Shown: positions 6,340 to 16,295 of the stretch, piece after piece
How positions within the stretch are numbered: position 1 is the first letter of the stretch
Layout of the letters: every line of letters starts with the position of its first letter
Source: JBAVVD01 sp049697115
GTDB taxonomy: Bacteria > Acidobacteriota > Aminicenantia > Aminicenantales > UBA4085
Assembly: GCA_049697115.1 (NCBI GenBank)
Contig: JBAVVD010000016.1
Span: forward strand, 1 to 64,000
Direction of reading: 5' to 3'
DNA: 64,000 bases
Program-made: the position numbers and the translations under genes
The notes under the pieces: generated by a model
Databases searched by the model: none
What the model saw: only the letters and a program-made list of their open reading frames with translations
Told to the model about the DNA's origin: nothing

Positions 6340-8160
6340 ATGCGAGCCGTTTTTTGTGTGACTTTATTCTTTGCCCTGGCGCTTGCCGTGGGCTTTTCGG
6401 AACGGACGGAAAAGCCGGTTCTTCACGGAAAACATTGGATGGCCATCACAGGAAAACCTTTAGGAGCCACAGCCGGCGCCATGGCCTTCATCAAAGGCGG
6501 AAATGCCGTGGATGCAGCCTGCGCTATGCTCGGGGCGGTCTGCACCATGTATGACACTCTGGGCTGGGGAGGGGAGACGCAGGCGCTTATCTATAATCCC
6601 CACACCAAAAAAGTGATCGGTGTCAATGCCCTGGGCGTGGCTCCGACCGGGGCGACACCTGAATTTTATAAGTCCAGAGGGATGGACTATCCTCCCCCGA
6701 CCGGCCCGCTTTCGGCCGTGACTCCTGGAACCCCCGGCGGCCTGATGGTCATGCTTGCAGAGTTCGGGACCATGAGTCTTAAGGATGTCCTTGCTCCCTC
6801 CATTCAGATGGCCGAAGGCTATCCCATGGAAAAACAGTTGGCCGATAAAATCGAGAAAGAGAAAGAAACAATCAAGCCCTGGCCGTATTCAAAGAAAATG
6901 TTTCTCCCGCATCTGGGAGAAAAGAGGGAAGCTCCCTATCCGGGAGAAGTCTTTCGGCAGCCGGAGCTCCTCGACACATTAAAGAAATTAGTGGAGGCGG
7001 AACGGGACGCATTGGCTGCAGGAAAAACGCGTAAGGAAGCCATCTACGCAGCCTATGACAGATTCTATAAAGGGGACATTGCCGGCGAATTCGTCCGGGG
7101 ATGTCAGGAACAGGGCGGCTTGATCACTCGGGAAGATCTGGCCCAGTGGAAGGTCTATCTCGAAGAGCCGGTGGTCGGGAACTACAAAGGAATTGATGTC
7201 TACAAGCTCACATGCTGGGTGCAGGGTCCGGTTATGCTTCAGACGCTCAACATGCTGGAAAATCTGGACTTGAAGGCCATGGGATACAACAGTGCGGAAT
7301 ACATCCACACCCTGTATCAGGTGATGAACCTGGCTTTTGCGGACCGGGATTTCTATTATGGCGACCCTTATTTTCCGCCTGAAGAGCCGCTCAAAGGACT
7401 GCTTTCGAAAGACTATGCACGGGAACGGATGAAGCTCCTCAATAATGAGCAGAACGCCCTTGACGTGAAGCCGGGCGATCCGTATCCCTATGAAGGAAAA
7501 AAGAATCCGTATCTTCATCTTCTGAAAAATTGGCCCAAGCCAAAAAAGAAAAAAGACACCGGCGAAGAGAGCTTCCGGGCAGGGACGACTTCCATCCAGG
7601 CTGCGGATGAGCAGGGGTGGGTGGTTTCGGTCACTCCCAGCGGAGGCTGGATTCCGGCCTGCATCGCCGGAAATACCGGAATCCCCATGAGTCAGCGCGC
7701 CCAGAGCTTTGTCCTCGATGAGGCCGAGAATCCTTTCAATGTGATCGCTCCCGGAAAAAGGCCGAGGGCGACTTTAACTCCGGGCATTGCTCTCAAAGAC
7801 GGGAGGTCTTTTCTTTCTTTTGCCGTCCAGGGCGGCGACACACAGGACCAGAACCTGCTTCAGTTCTTTCTGAATGTCGTTGAATTCGGCATGAATGTCC
7901 AGGAAGCCTGCGAGGCGCCGAATTTCAACAGCTACCAGATGTTCAGCTCCTTTGACGACCACACGTCAAAACCCGGCCAGATCGATCTCAACGAAAAGGT
8001 TCCTCCGGAAGTCCGGGAACAACTGAAGGCCAGGGGATATAAACTTGAAATCAAAAAATATACTTCCGGCCCGATCAATGCCGTTTTCTTCGACTGGAGG
8101 CATAACTCTTTCTGGGGGGGCTCGAGCAACTATGGAGAAGACTACGGCATCTCCTGGTGA
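6340..8160 (+). CDS. Gamma-glutamyltranspeptidase family hydrolase
   Basis: A 606-residue N-terminal-nucleophile hydrolase precursor. The ATG at 6340 follows GGAGGG and opens a signal peptide (about 1-20), so export is expected. The family fold is visible from GATAGAMAFIKGGNAVDAA near the N-terminus to the small-subunit start at AGTTSIQAADEQG, where Thr416 is the expected nucleophile exposed by self-cleavage, and on to a glycine pair in the QGGDTQDQ region. These enzymes hydrolyse or transfer gamma-glutamyl groups, for example from glutathione, but relatives act on other amides such as cephalosporins, so the substrate is not fixed. The gene stands alone after a terminator, next to another Ntn-type hydrolase. 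Confidence 0.9.
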   Translation: MRAVFCVTLFFALALAVGFSERTEKPVLHGKHWMAITGKPLGATAGAMAFIKGGNAVDAACAMLGAVCTMYDTLGWGGETQALIYNPHTKKVIGVNALGVAPTGATPEFYKSRGMDYPPPTGPLSAVTPGTPGGLMVMLAEFGTMSLKDVLAPSIQMAEGYPMEKQLADKIEKEKETIKPWPYSKKMFLPHLGEKREAPYPGEVFRQPELLDTLKKLVEAERDALAAGKTRKEAIYAAYDRFYKGDIAGEFVRGCQEQGGLITREDLAQWKVYLEEPVVGNYKGIDVYKLTCWVQGPVMLQTLNMLENLDLKAMGYNSAEYIHTLYQVMNLAFADRDFYYGDPYFPPEEPLKGLLSKDYARERMKLLNNEQNALDVKPGDPYPYEGKKNPYLHLLKNWPKPKKKKDTGEESFRAGTTSIQAADEQGWVVSVTPSGGWIPACIAGNTGIPMSQRAQSFVLDEAENPFNVIAPGKRPRATLTPGIALKDGRSFLSFAVQGGDTQDQNLLQFFLNVVEFGMNVQEACEAPNFNSYQMFSSFDDHTSKPGQIDLNEKVPPEVREQLKARGYKLEIKKYTSGPINAVFFDWRHNSFWGGSSNYGEDYGISW

Positions 8161-8322
8161 TTCTTTGCCGGCCTGATATTGATGCCCTCAAAAGAAATTC
8201 CTTTTCCGTGTTTTTCTCCTCATAACCATTTCTGTCGAAACTCCGTATATATCAACAAAAGGAGAATCGCCGGAAATGCGAAATCCCATGTGGATTTAAA
8301 TGGAAAAAAGGAGACTGTCTAA

Positions 8323-9225
8323 ATGAGAATGAGAACCGGACGGACATTTCTGCTGTCTTTGACTACGGCTTTAATGCTTTTTTCATTTTTCCGTCCCGCT
8401 TTCGATTGTACGACTGTCATCAAGGTCAAGGGGAATACAATTCTTGCGGGCTTTAATTTGGATTATAGCAATACGGTGCCAAGGATGTGGATTATTCCGG
8501 CCTCGGAAGGCCGTTATGGCAGGTTTTGCTTCGGATTCGATGAGAACTGCAAGATTGCCGAAGGCGGCCTGAACGAGAAGGGATTGTTCATTGCGGTCAA
8601 TGCCTTGAATGAAGATACGGACTGGAAGGCGGACTCCGGCCTGCCAGATTGGGAGCAATGGACGGGCTGGTTCGAGACCGGAGTTCCCGACGGCATCCTG
8701 GCTAAATGCGCCAATGTAGACGAGGCCATACAGGTGTTTAAAAATTACAATCTTTTCACCCTGAATAAGGTCAAATTCCTTATTGCCGATAAATCCCGCG
8801 ATTCCATCGTGATTGAATGGAGTAAAAACGGCCTTCAGTTTGTTGAGAGAACGAAGGACTATCAGATTTCAACCAACTTTGTCGCTTCCAATTACCAGCC
8901 AGGACAATATCCATGCTACCGGTACAGGGTGGCGGAACAAATCCTGTCGTCCGGTCCCGATCAGATTTCCGTCGACATGATGCGTTCCATATTGTCGGCC
9001 ACACACATGGAATTTCAGACTCCCACCGTGTATTCCAACATCTGCAATCTCAGCTCGGGCGATATCTTCATCTATTACTTCCATAATTACGAAGACGTGG
9101 TGAAGATAAACCTTTTCAAAGAACTGAAGAAAGGCGAAGCGCGATATGTGGTCGAATCCCTTTTTAAGGTAAAGCCATATATCGCGGATGTGTACATGAA
9201 GTTCGGCAAAAAGCGAGGATCGTAA
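8323..9225 (+). CDS. Secreted cysteine Ntn-hydrolase (linear amide C-N hydrolase)
   Basis: This 300-residue protein begins with a signal peptide (about 1-27), directly followed by Cys29 in the FDCTTV context. In choloylglycine hydrolase/penicillin V acylase relatives the mature enzyme starts with a catalytic Cys, so signal cleavage here could expose it. Other family features are visible: Asp47 in FNLDY, the GGLNEKGLFIAVNAL segment and Asn185 in QISTN, with an Arg in CYRYR. A GGAG ribosome site precedes the ATG. Expected activity is hydrolysis of a linear amide in the periplasm, such as an N-acyl amino acid, bile salt or penicillin V; which one cannot be told. It is followed by an esterase gene on the same strand. 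Confidence 0.82.
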   Translation: MRMRTGRTFLLSLTTALMLFSFFRPAFDCTTVIKVKGNTILAGFNLDYSNTVPRMWIIPASEGRYGRFCFGFDENCKIAEGGLNEKGLFIAVNALNEDTDWKADSGLPDWEQWTGWFETGVPDGILAKCANVDEAIQVFKNYNLFTLNKVKFLIADKSRDSIVIEWSKNGLQFVERTKDYQISTNFVASNYQPGQYPCYRYRVAEQILSSGPDQISVDMMRSILSATHMEFQTPTVYSNICNLSSGDIFIYYFHNYEDVVKINLFKELKKGEARYVVESLFKVKPYIADVYMKFGKKRGS

Positions 9226-9439
9226 GGAATCCCGGTGTCAACTGGAAATAATCGAGACTGAATCATACCCCCTTAATCAAGAAAGTGAACAGAAGGCCGG
9301 GCACTCGACTTTTTTTACCGAATTCTTGCGATTTTGTGGCTATTGACCCTGCTGTTATAACTGTGGTACTTTCATTTCAGTATGTTAGTGAGCCTAAAAA
9401 CCAAATTCCTATGTTTCAAAATCAAGAATGAGGTGTGAT

Positions 9440-10636
9440 ATGAAAAAGGCCAAGTTCCTTAGCATTTTTTGCGCACTCTTTTTGGTCTCCACAGCATCCT
9501 TTTTCAGCCAGGAGGCGGCGGCCCCAACCCAGAGGACCGATATTATTCTCGGCCAGACCCTGACGCTGACTTCGAAGACGTTCAACCGGGATGTCCCGGT
9601 GCTGGTTCATGTGCCGAATGGTTATGCCGCCGGCTCTACACGTTATCCCGTCCTCTATGTCCTGAATGCTTACCCCTTCGCCTTCGCTTGCGGGACCGTG
9701 GAGCTTCTGGCGGGCATTACGGAGATCCCGGAGATGATCGTCGTTGGAGTGCCGCCCTTCGACAGAGGCTACGTTCCCACTCCGTTCGAGGAGCGCGGAG
9801 AAAGCCCAACACCCGCGGACCTGTCTATTCAATTCCTCAAGGAAGAGCTGATTCCCTTTATGGACAATAACTACCGCACCAATGCCTTCAGGATCCTGTA
9901 CGGCCACTCGGTGGGCGGATTGTTCACCATGTACACGCTTTTCAACCATCCCGATCTGTTCGCGGCTTACCTGGCCGGCAGTCCCTGGTTTCAAACTCTC
10001 GACCAGTACTGGCTGAAGAACATCGAGAAGATGGCCAAGATGAGGAACCTGGATAACAAGTTCCTCCACATGACAGTCGGAAACCAGGAAATCCAGCTCA
10101 CCATCGATACCTACCGGGAGCTCGAAAAGTGGATGAACGCCCAGTCCTTTGGCGGTTTCACCTGGAAGAGCGCCTGGATGGATGGCGATCATGGGTCGAT
10201 GGTCGGCCGCGTGATCTACGACGGCCTTGTTTTCTTTTTCAACGGCTGGAAGCTGCCGCAGACCGCGATGATGGACGGCGACGTTGAAAAGATCGATGCC
10301 CACATCAAAACAATTAGCGCCAAGTGGGGAAAGTACGGGTTCGATGCGTCCGTCATTATCCCGGAAGGCCGGCTGAACGCCCTGGGCTATGTTTTCATCA
10401 ACCGGAATGAACTCGACAAGGCCATCAGGATTTTATCTTACAATATCCGGCGTTTTCCCAAATCCTTCAACGCCCACGACAGCCTCGCGGAAGCCTATAT
10501 GATCAAGGGCGACAAGGAAAACGCGATCAAATACTACAAGCTGGCCATCGAGCTGAACCCGGGCGATACCGATTATGCCAAACGCGTGCTGCAGAATTCA
10601 AAAGACAAACTGCGCGAGCTGGGAGTCGAAAAATAA
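9440..10636 (+). CDS. Secreted alpha/beta-hydrolase esterase with TPR tail
   Basis: A 398-residue protein starting at the second ATG (9440), because the first (9428) contains the ribosome site GAGGTG. A signal peptide (about 1-24) is followed by a Fes/IroE-type esterase domain (about 35-265): the nucleophile elbow GHSVGG puts Ser at 157, and His251 in MDGDHGSM completes a triad. Residues 335-398 form TPR repeats (ALGYVFINRNELDKAIRIL, then AIKYYKLAIELNPGD). Relatives hydrolyse siderophore esters or other small esters; no siderophore genes are nearby, so the substrate is open. The TPR tail suggests a protein partner. Confidence 0.85.
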   Translation: MKKAKFLSIFCALFLVSTASFFSQEAAAPTQRTDIILGQTLTLTSKTFNRDVPVLVHVPNGYAAGSTRYPVLYVLNAYPFAFACGTVELLAGITEIPEMIVVGVPPFDRGYVPTPFEERGESPTPADLSIQFLKEELIPFMDNNYRTNAFRILYGHSVGGLFTMYTLFNHPDLFAAYLAGSPWFQTLDQYWLKNIEKMAKMRNLDNKFLHMTVGNQEIQLTIDTYRELEKWMNAQSFGGFTWKSAWMDGDHGSMVGRVIYDGLVFFFNGWKLPQTAMMDGDVEKIDAHIKTISAKWGKYGFDASVIIPEGRLNALGYVFINRNELDKAIRILSYNIRRFPKSFNAHDSLAEAYMIKGDKENAIKYYKLAIELNPGDTDYAKRVLQNSKDKLRELGVEK

Positions 10637-10803
10637 GCTGGGATTCTAACTCTGGGGTAGTACAATGATTGGGTCAGGTCAGTGGATTGGCAGCATCATG
10701 TGGGAAGACGAGCGCAGCGATAATCCCCTCCCGGTGGAATATCTGCGTTGAAAAAGGCTGATTCTCAAATCTCCGCCGCCATCTGGGCTGCCGGGGATAT
10801 AGG

Positions 10804-11361
10804 CTAATCCTTCTCCGGCCGCAGGAAAAGATTGGTGAGCTGGACGCGGTTGTTTACACTCGTTTTGCCGAAGATTCGGTAGACATGGTCTTTAACCGTC
10901 TGGAGAGAAATGAAAAGCTCCCTGGAAATTTCTTTGTTCGTCTTTCCCTTGCAGATGAGGCGGATGATTTCCTGTTCGCGCGGGGAGATGGCATACTTCT
11001 GAAAAAGAAGCGATGCGTCCGCTTCGGAAATTCGCTCCGCAGACAGATGCTCCCCTACATAGACAGGCAGAAACCACCGAAAAAAGAGGGCGGGCATCAA
11101 GTTTATGGCCAGGACGAGAAACGCTTCGATCAAAACGTTCAGGTCTTCCGGAAACCATCCCGAATAGCCGGCCAGCCAGGTTCACATAAAAATACAGGGT
11201 CATCATATTCAGCAGGATGATCAGGTTGAATCCGGAAACCAGAATAAGATGGGCCAGGACATAGGGATACCTGTATTTCCGGTACATCTGCAAGGACAAC
11301 GTGATTGATGCCAGCTGGCGGCCAGAGCCAGGATAAGCAGAAAATGACTTAGATGAAGCAT
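10804..11361 (-). pseudogene. Membrane LuxR-type regulator broken by two frameshifts
   Basis: Read on the minus strand, three frames together make one protein. From the ATG at 11361 comes a hydrophobic start (MLHLSHFLLILALAAS). A shift near 11315-11320 leads to the LASITLSLQMYRKYRYPYV segment and another membrane helix. A second shift near 11165-11185 leads to WFPEDLNVLIEAFLVLAIN, a last helix and a complete LuxR-type HTH (SPREQEIIRLICKGKTNKEI, then ISLQTVKDHVYRIF) ending at 10804. The order of N-terminal helices then a C-terminal HTH matches membrane-bound LuxR regulators. With two breaks it is probably inactive, unless the frameshifts are assembly errors. A 109-residue ORF covering only the last helix and HTH remains (start about 11133). 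Confidence 0.75.
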
Positions 11362-11484
11362 TTTACACGATGAATACCATCTTTCCTTTCCTTTATTATT
11401 TAGCCTCAGAAATGAGATCAAAAAGGAAAATTTAAAGTTACTGTCTCCCCCTAAACAGAATGAACTTTTTAAATGGTTTATCCG

Positions 11485-11505
11485 TATAATCTACTGAATT
11501 AGTAG
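11485..11505 (+). promoter_or_regulatory. -10 element and dyad before the DUF5916 gene
   Basis: A consensus TATAAT (11485-11490) is followed at once by CTACTGAATTAGTAG (11491-11505), whose outer five bases form a perfect dyad around the probable transcription start. A possible -35 (TGAACT, 11461-11466) lies 18 bases upstream. The dyad resembles the blaI operator half-sites (ACT..AATTAGT), but with one extra base. Confidence 0.4.
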
Positions 11506-11541
11506 GTGAACTGTTTGGATTGGATAAGAAGGAGTTCGACC

Positions 11542-14226
11542 ATGAAGAAGTCAATGTTGGTTTTAGCGCTGTTCTTGATGCCGGCAGTTATGCTGACAAA
11601 GGACAAAACGGGGCAGAAGACTCCCGCCGTCCCAGCGCTTCCCCAGGAGCAAAAAATCGTTAAAGCTATCCGAACGGGGGCCCCCGTTACCATCGACGGC
11701 CGTCTGGATGAATCCATTTGGCAATCGGATGCTTATGACGGCTTCACTCAGAATGATCCAGAAGACGGCAAGCCGTCCACGGAAAACACTCGGGTCTGGG
11801 TAGCATACGACGAAAAAGCCCTGTACATTGCCGCCTTTTGCCAAGACTCGGAACCGGACAAGATAAATAAACGTCTGGGCCGACGCGACGCCATGATCGA
11901 CTCCGACTGGTTCATGTTTGCTGTCGATCCCTACAACGATAAGCGGACAGGCTACATGTTCGGCGTCAATCCCGCCGGCTCCTTATTGGACAGTGCATTG
12001 TTTAATGACGTATCTGATGACGATTCCTGGGACGGCGTCTGGGAAGCCAGGACAGAAATCAACGGCCAGGGCTGGACGGTGGAGATGAAGATCCCCCTTA
12101 ATCAGATCCGCTTTCCAAAAAAGGACGAATACGTTTGGGGTGTCAATTTCCGCCGAATCATCAAGCGAAAGAACGAAGTGGCCAGTTTTTCCTGGGTTCC
12201 AAAAAGTGAGCCTGCCTTCGTCTCGCGCTTTGCCCGATTGGAGGGAATCCGCGGCATCCAGCCGGGCCGCCACATTGAATTCATGCCCTACGCCGTCGGT
12301 CAGGCTCAGTTCCGGCCGGACGAGCAGGGGAATCCCTTTGAAACAGGAAAGCGTGCCTTGGGGAATGCCGGCTTCGATATCAAAATCGGCTTAAAGAGCA
12401 ACCTGACCCTTGATGCCACAGTCAATCCCGATTTCGGCCAGGTCGAAGTCGACCCGGCTGTCATCAACCTCTCAGCCTACGAAACCTACTACCAGGAGAA
12501 GCGGCCGTTTTTCATCGAAGGCGCTTCCATATTCAACGGCTTCGGCCGGGGAGGCATTTATCTTAACGCTAATTTCAACTGGCCCGATCCCAATTTCTTC
12601 TACAGCCGCCGCATCGGGCGTTCTCCCCAGGGCTATGTAACCGAAGATGGGTATACCCGGATCCCTGACAGGACCACCATCCTGGGCGCTGCCAAACTCA
12701 CCGGAAAGCTCGGAACATGGAATATGGGTTTCATCAGCGCCTTGACCTCGAGCGAGTTCGCCCAGATCGATCAGGGCGGAACCCGTCTCGAGCAGGAAGT
12801 GGAACCCTTCTCTTTTTATGGAGTATTCCGCACCCAGAAGGACATCAAGCAGGGCCGGAGCGGCCTCGGTCTTATGGCCACCGGTGTTATGCGCGACCTC
12901 AAGTTGGATGTGTTGGCCGGCATCCTCAACCGCAACGCTTTCAGCCTGGCTGTGGACGGCTGGCATTTCCTGGATGAAAAGCGCAATTGGGTCATGGGCG
13001 GCTGGTTGGGAGGGACTCGCGTCGAGGGATCGGTCCAGGATATTCTCAGCCTCCAGTATTCTTCCATGCATTACTTCCAGAGGCCGGACGCTACCCATGT
13101 CAAGGTCAACCCGGCGGCTACCTCACTCACCGGCTGGGGTGGACAATTCAGCCTGGCCAAGCAAAACGGAAACTCACTGCTCCTGGCTTCGCTGGGTGTC
13201 CTTTCCCCGGGTTTTAATCCCAACGACATGGGATTCCAGTTTGGCGCTTCCGACATTATTAACGTCATGCTTTTGCCCGGCTACCAGTGGACGAAACCGG
13301 GCAAGGTCTTCCGCTATTTCCTGGGGGCTTTAGGATATGGCCGCAATTGTGACTTCGGAGGCAACAAATTCTGGGAATTGGGGATATTGCTTCTTCAGGG
13401 ACAGCTGCGGAATTTTTGGAATTTTGAGATGCAGTTTGCGTACAATCCCGAGTCTTACAGCAAAACCCTGACCCGGGGCGGGCCGATGGTTAAAATTCCC
13501 TATGGCTACCAGGTCGACTTTAGCCTTTCCACCGATAGCCGGAAACCCGTTGTCCTGAACGGCGGCAGTTCGGTTTACCGCCGGCCGGCAACCGGCACCG
13601 AGTGGTACGTGAACTTCTCGCTGAGATGGAAACCCGCGCCCAACATCAACCTGTCCGTCGGGCCCACTCTTGGCCATGAAAGAACCGGTATTCAGTGGGT
13701 GACTCGGGTGCATGATTCTCAAATGACCGACACGTTCGGCTCGCGCTATATCTTTGGCCGCCTTGATCAGAGGATCGTCGCCACTGAGATTCGGCTCGAT
13801 TGGACGTTCACTCCCTGGATGACGCTCCAGGCTTATATTCAGCCCTTCCTGGCCGTGGGCAAATATGACCAGTTCAAGGAACTCGCCCGGCCAAAGAGTT
13901 TTGACTGGAATCTCTATGGCGAAAAAGGATCGACGATCGAATATTCCGAATCCGAAGACAAATATTCCGTCGACCCGGACGGCCTTGGTCCGACTGCATC
14001 CTTCGCTTTCGGCAATCCGGACTTCAACGTAAAATCGCTGCGGGGTACGATTGTTCTCCGCTGGGAGTACCGCCCCGGTTCACTGCTCTATCTTGTCTGG
14101 ACGCAGAACCGCGCCGACTATGCTCACCCGGGTGATTTCCAGTTGAGACGCGATCTGGGCGACTTGATGACCGCACCGGGCGACAATATATTCCTGTTAA
14201 AAGTGTCTTATCGCTGGAACCTGTGA
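11542..14226 (+). CDS. CBM9-like/DUF5916 outer-membrane barrel protein
   Basis: An 894-residue protein with a signal peptide from the ATG at 11542 (AAGGAG upstream). Residues of about 45-225 form a CBM9/DOMON-like beta-sandwich (TIDGRLDESIWQSD, VWVAYDEKALYIAAFC, WTVEMKIPLNQIRFP). The rest, beginning with YYQEKRPFFIEGASIFNG, is the DUF5916 region, with alternating aromatic strands and a final motif ending in WNL, as expected for an outer-membrane barrel. Proteins of this type are common in Bacteroidota and Acidobacteriota and have no assigned biochemical function; carbohydrate binding is an inference from the first domain. The broken LuxR-type gene lies divergent just upstream and may once have regulated it. 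Confidence 0.85.
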   Translation: MKKSMLVLALFLMPAVMLTKDKTGQKTPAVPALPQEQKIVKAIRTGAPVTIDGRLDESIWQSDAYDGFTQNDPEDGKPSTENTRVWVAYDEKALYIAAFCQDSEPDKINKRLGRRDAMIDSDWFMFAVDPYNDKRTGYMFGVNPAGSLLDSALFNDVSDDDSWDGVWEARTEINGQGWTVEMKIPLNQIRFPKKDEYVWGVNFRRIIKRKNEVASFSWVPKSEPAFVSRFARLEGIRGIQPGRHIEFMPYAVGQAQFRPDEQGNPFETGKRALGNAGFDIKIGLKSNLTLDATVNPDFGQVEVDPAVINLSAYETYYQEKRPFFIEGASIFNGFGRGGIYLNANFNWPDPNFFYSRRIGRSPQGYVTEDGYTRIPDRTTILGAAKLTGKLGTWNMGFISALTSSEFAQIDQGGTRLEQEVEPFSFYGVFRTQKDIKQGRSGLGLMATGVMRDLKLDVLAGILNRNAFSLAVDGWHFLDEKRNWVMGGWLGGTRVEGSVQDILSLQYSSMHYFQRPDATHVKVNPAATSLTGWGGQFSLAKQNGNSLLLASLGVLSPGFNPNDMGFQFGASDIINVMLLPGYQWTKPGKVFRYFLGALGYGRNCDFGGNKFWELGILLLQGQLRNFWNFEMQFAYNPESYSKTLTRGGPMVKIPYGYQVDFSLSTDSRKPVVLNGGSSVYRRPATGTEWYVNFSLRWKPAPNINLSVGPTLGHERTGIQWVTRVHDSQMTDTFGSRYIFGRLDQRIVATEIRLDWTFTPWMTLQAYIQPFLAVGKYDQFKELARPKSFDWNLYGEKGSTIEYSESEDKYSVDPDGLGPTASFAFGNPDFNVKSLRGTIVLRWEYRPGSLLYLVWTQNRADYAHPGDFQLRRDLGDLMTAPGDNIFLLKVSYRWNL

Positions 14227-14456
14227 ACGCACATATGATTCCTGCGGTTGGAAAATAAGAAATTCGTTTTCTGCTGCGCTGGCTGAATGCGCATTCATGC
14301 GCCAATTTGGCCTCCTCCCATCGCCATGAATGATAAAAAATAATGGGCGTGGATGGTCAACTTGAGCAAAAAATTGCGGAAGGTGGGCTAAAAAGTCTAT
14401 GGGAATTATAAAAGCATCAAAAATCCAATAGACCTCTCCCCCGGTTAAAGAATGGA

Positions 14457-16295
14457 TCATAACAAATACTGAGCCGAGGTCTCGGCGGCCATCAAGAGTT
14501 CCTGATAGACAATCCGGGGAGGCGGAGGTTTGTTGGCCAGCTTTTTCCTGGCATCCTCGACCTCGGGCCTGCCGGGGTCGGCATCTTTCCAGAGGCTGAG
14601 GAATTTCTCATATTCTTGCTTGGCTTTCTCATAGGCCTCGTACATCGCTTTCCTGTTCCCTAAAGAACTGTAAGTACTAGCAAGAAGGAGATAGGCTGTG
14701 GCAAAAGTCGGGTCAAGAGCTACGGCTTTCTCGAAAAATTGCCGGGCTTCGTCATAATACATGTTGTCATCATTCTCTCTTCCTTTGAGGAAACACTCAT
14801 AAGCATCCATGGAACTCGTTGTCAGGTCAGCAATGCGAAGAGGGACGGTTTCAATGGCGCGCCGGGATAAGCCGACGCCTCGAGCGATCTCCTTGCTCAG
14901 TTCGTCAATCTGGCTCTTGAGGATGCTGTCCACACCTTTGCTCTTTGAGCTTGCGCTTTTGAGAAGATTCTTCGTCTTCACATCGAAGACCTTTGCGTCC
15001 GTGGCGAACATGTCGCCGGCTTTGATAAAGCTTCCTGTGACAATGGCCTCGATGCCGCTCCTCAGGCACAGGTCAAAGCCCAGGTCTTTATCGATAACCT
15101 GGACATTTTCCTTTCCCATCTGCTTGAGGAGGTCAGCCATGCGCTCCCAGGTGGTGACGTGAAGGTACCGGGACTGCTCGAGGTTCGTGATGAGGGGGAT
15201 GAAGAGCCAGCCCATAACGCCAAGGGCGACCAGGGCGATGATGGTGAGCGTGGGGATGAAAAGCTTTTTAAGTCTAAACTTGACCGTAATTTCCCGCGAG
15301 GTCAGAGGCTCTTTTTTAATAATGACCCTCTCTGTGGTGGGAATTCCCTTCTCGATATTGCTCAACTCAGAAAGGACTCCTTCTGCTTTCTGATATCTTT
15401 TTTCTTTTTCCTTGTTCAGGCACTTGAGGATGACCAGGCTGAGGTCTGAGGGGACCTGGGCGTTGATTGTCCTTGGGTCGCGAGGGGCTTCTGTCTTCTG
15501 TTTCACGGCGATGCTGAGCGGCGTGTCTCCTTCAAACGGAACGCGGCCGGTCAGCATCTCGTACAGAATCACACCCAAAGAATAAATATCCGACTTTGGA
15601 TCGGCCTCTTTTCCTTCGACCTGCTCCGGAGACATATACTCGGGAGTTCCGATCATAACTCCGGCGCCCGTGATTCCCCTGGCTTTAATCGAGCGGGCGA
15701 TCCCGAAGTCCATGATCCGGGCGTTTCCCTCCTTATCGATCATGATGTTTTGAGGCTTTAGGTCCCGATGCACGACTCCCAACCGGTGCGCCTCGGCCAG
15801 GCCTTCACAGACCTGCTTGCCGATAACGACAGCTTTTCCGATAGTGAGCTGCCCGGACCTCTTAATGAAGCTCTTCAGGTCCTCGCCGGCCACATATTCC
15901 ATGGTGATGTAATGGGTTCCCTCGGCTTTGCCGAGGTCATACATCCGGCAGACATTCCTGTGGCTGATGTTACGGGCATATTTCAGCTCATTCCGGAATC
16001 GCTCGATCGTCTCGTGATCTGAAGCGATCTCCGGTTTTAAAAGTTTCAGGGCGACAATCTCTCTGATGTCTTTATCAAAGACCTTGAAGACTTTGCCCAT
16101 TCCGCCCTTGCCCAGCTCCTCTATGATTTCATACCTGGAGGCGAAGATACTCCCCCTCACCAGCTCTTTAACGGGGGTCTGGAGTGTCTCAGTCTGGGAA
16201 TAGGGGATTCCTTCAGAAGGAATGATTTGAGTCCCGCATCGGCTGCAAAATTGTGAGTCCGAAGGATTGTCAGAATGACATTTCGGACATTTCAT
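14457..16295 (-). CDS. Zinc-ribbon Ser/Thr kinase with TPR tail (paralogue 2)
   Basis: A 612-residue kinase with the same plan as the one at 2203. It has an N-terminal zinc ribbon (C3, C6, C17, C20), a full Hanks kinase domain (GKGGMGKVFK, HRDLKPQN, DFG, TPEYMSPEQ) at about 50-310, and one membrane helix (about 345-370). A periplasmic part follows that recalls a CsgG/TolB-like substrate-binding fold (about 375-490), then TPR repeats (ARQFFEKAVALDPTFATAYL). The start at 16295 is chosen because all three paralogues begin MKCPxC; the upstream in-frame extension is not protein-like. All catalytic residues are present. The gene is transcribed alone, divergent from the KdpD-like kinase. Confidence 0.92.
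   Translation of the reverse strand: MKCPKCHSDNPSDSQFCSRCGTQIIPSEGIPYSQTETLQTPVKELVRGSIFASRYEIIEELGKGGMGKVFKVFDKDIREIVALKLLKPEIASDHETIERFRNELKYARNISHRNVCRMYDLGKAEGTHYITMEYVAGEDLKSFIKRSGQLTIGKAVVIGKQVCEGLAEAHRLGVVHRDLKPQNIMIDKEGNARIMDFGIARSIKARGITGAGVMIGTPEYMSPEQVEGKEADPKSDIYSLGVILYEMLTGRVPFEGDTPLSIAVKQKTEAPRDPRTINAQVPSDLSLVILKCLNKEKEKRYQKAEGVLSELSNIEKGIPTTERVIIKKEPLTSREITVKFRLKKLFIPTLTIIALVALGVMGWLFIPLITNLEQSRYLHVTTWERMADLLKQMGKENVQVIDKDLGFDLCLRSGIEAIVTGSFIKAGDMFATDAKVFDVKTKNLLKSASSKSKGVDSILKSQIDELSKEIARGVGLSRRAIETVPLRIADLTTSSMDAYECFLKGRENDDNMYYDEARQFFEKAVALDPTFATAYLLLASTYSSLGNRKAMYEAYEKAKQEYEKFLSLWKDADPGRPEVEDARKKLANKPPPPRIVYQELLMAAETSAQYLL

Noticed and set aside
9422..10303. Open frame of about 290 codons opposite the esterase
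   Set aside because: The esterase has a signal peptide, catalytic triad and ribosome site; the opposite frame has none.
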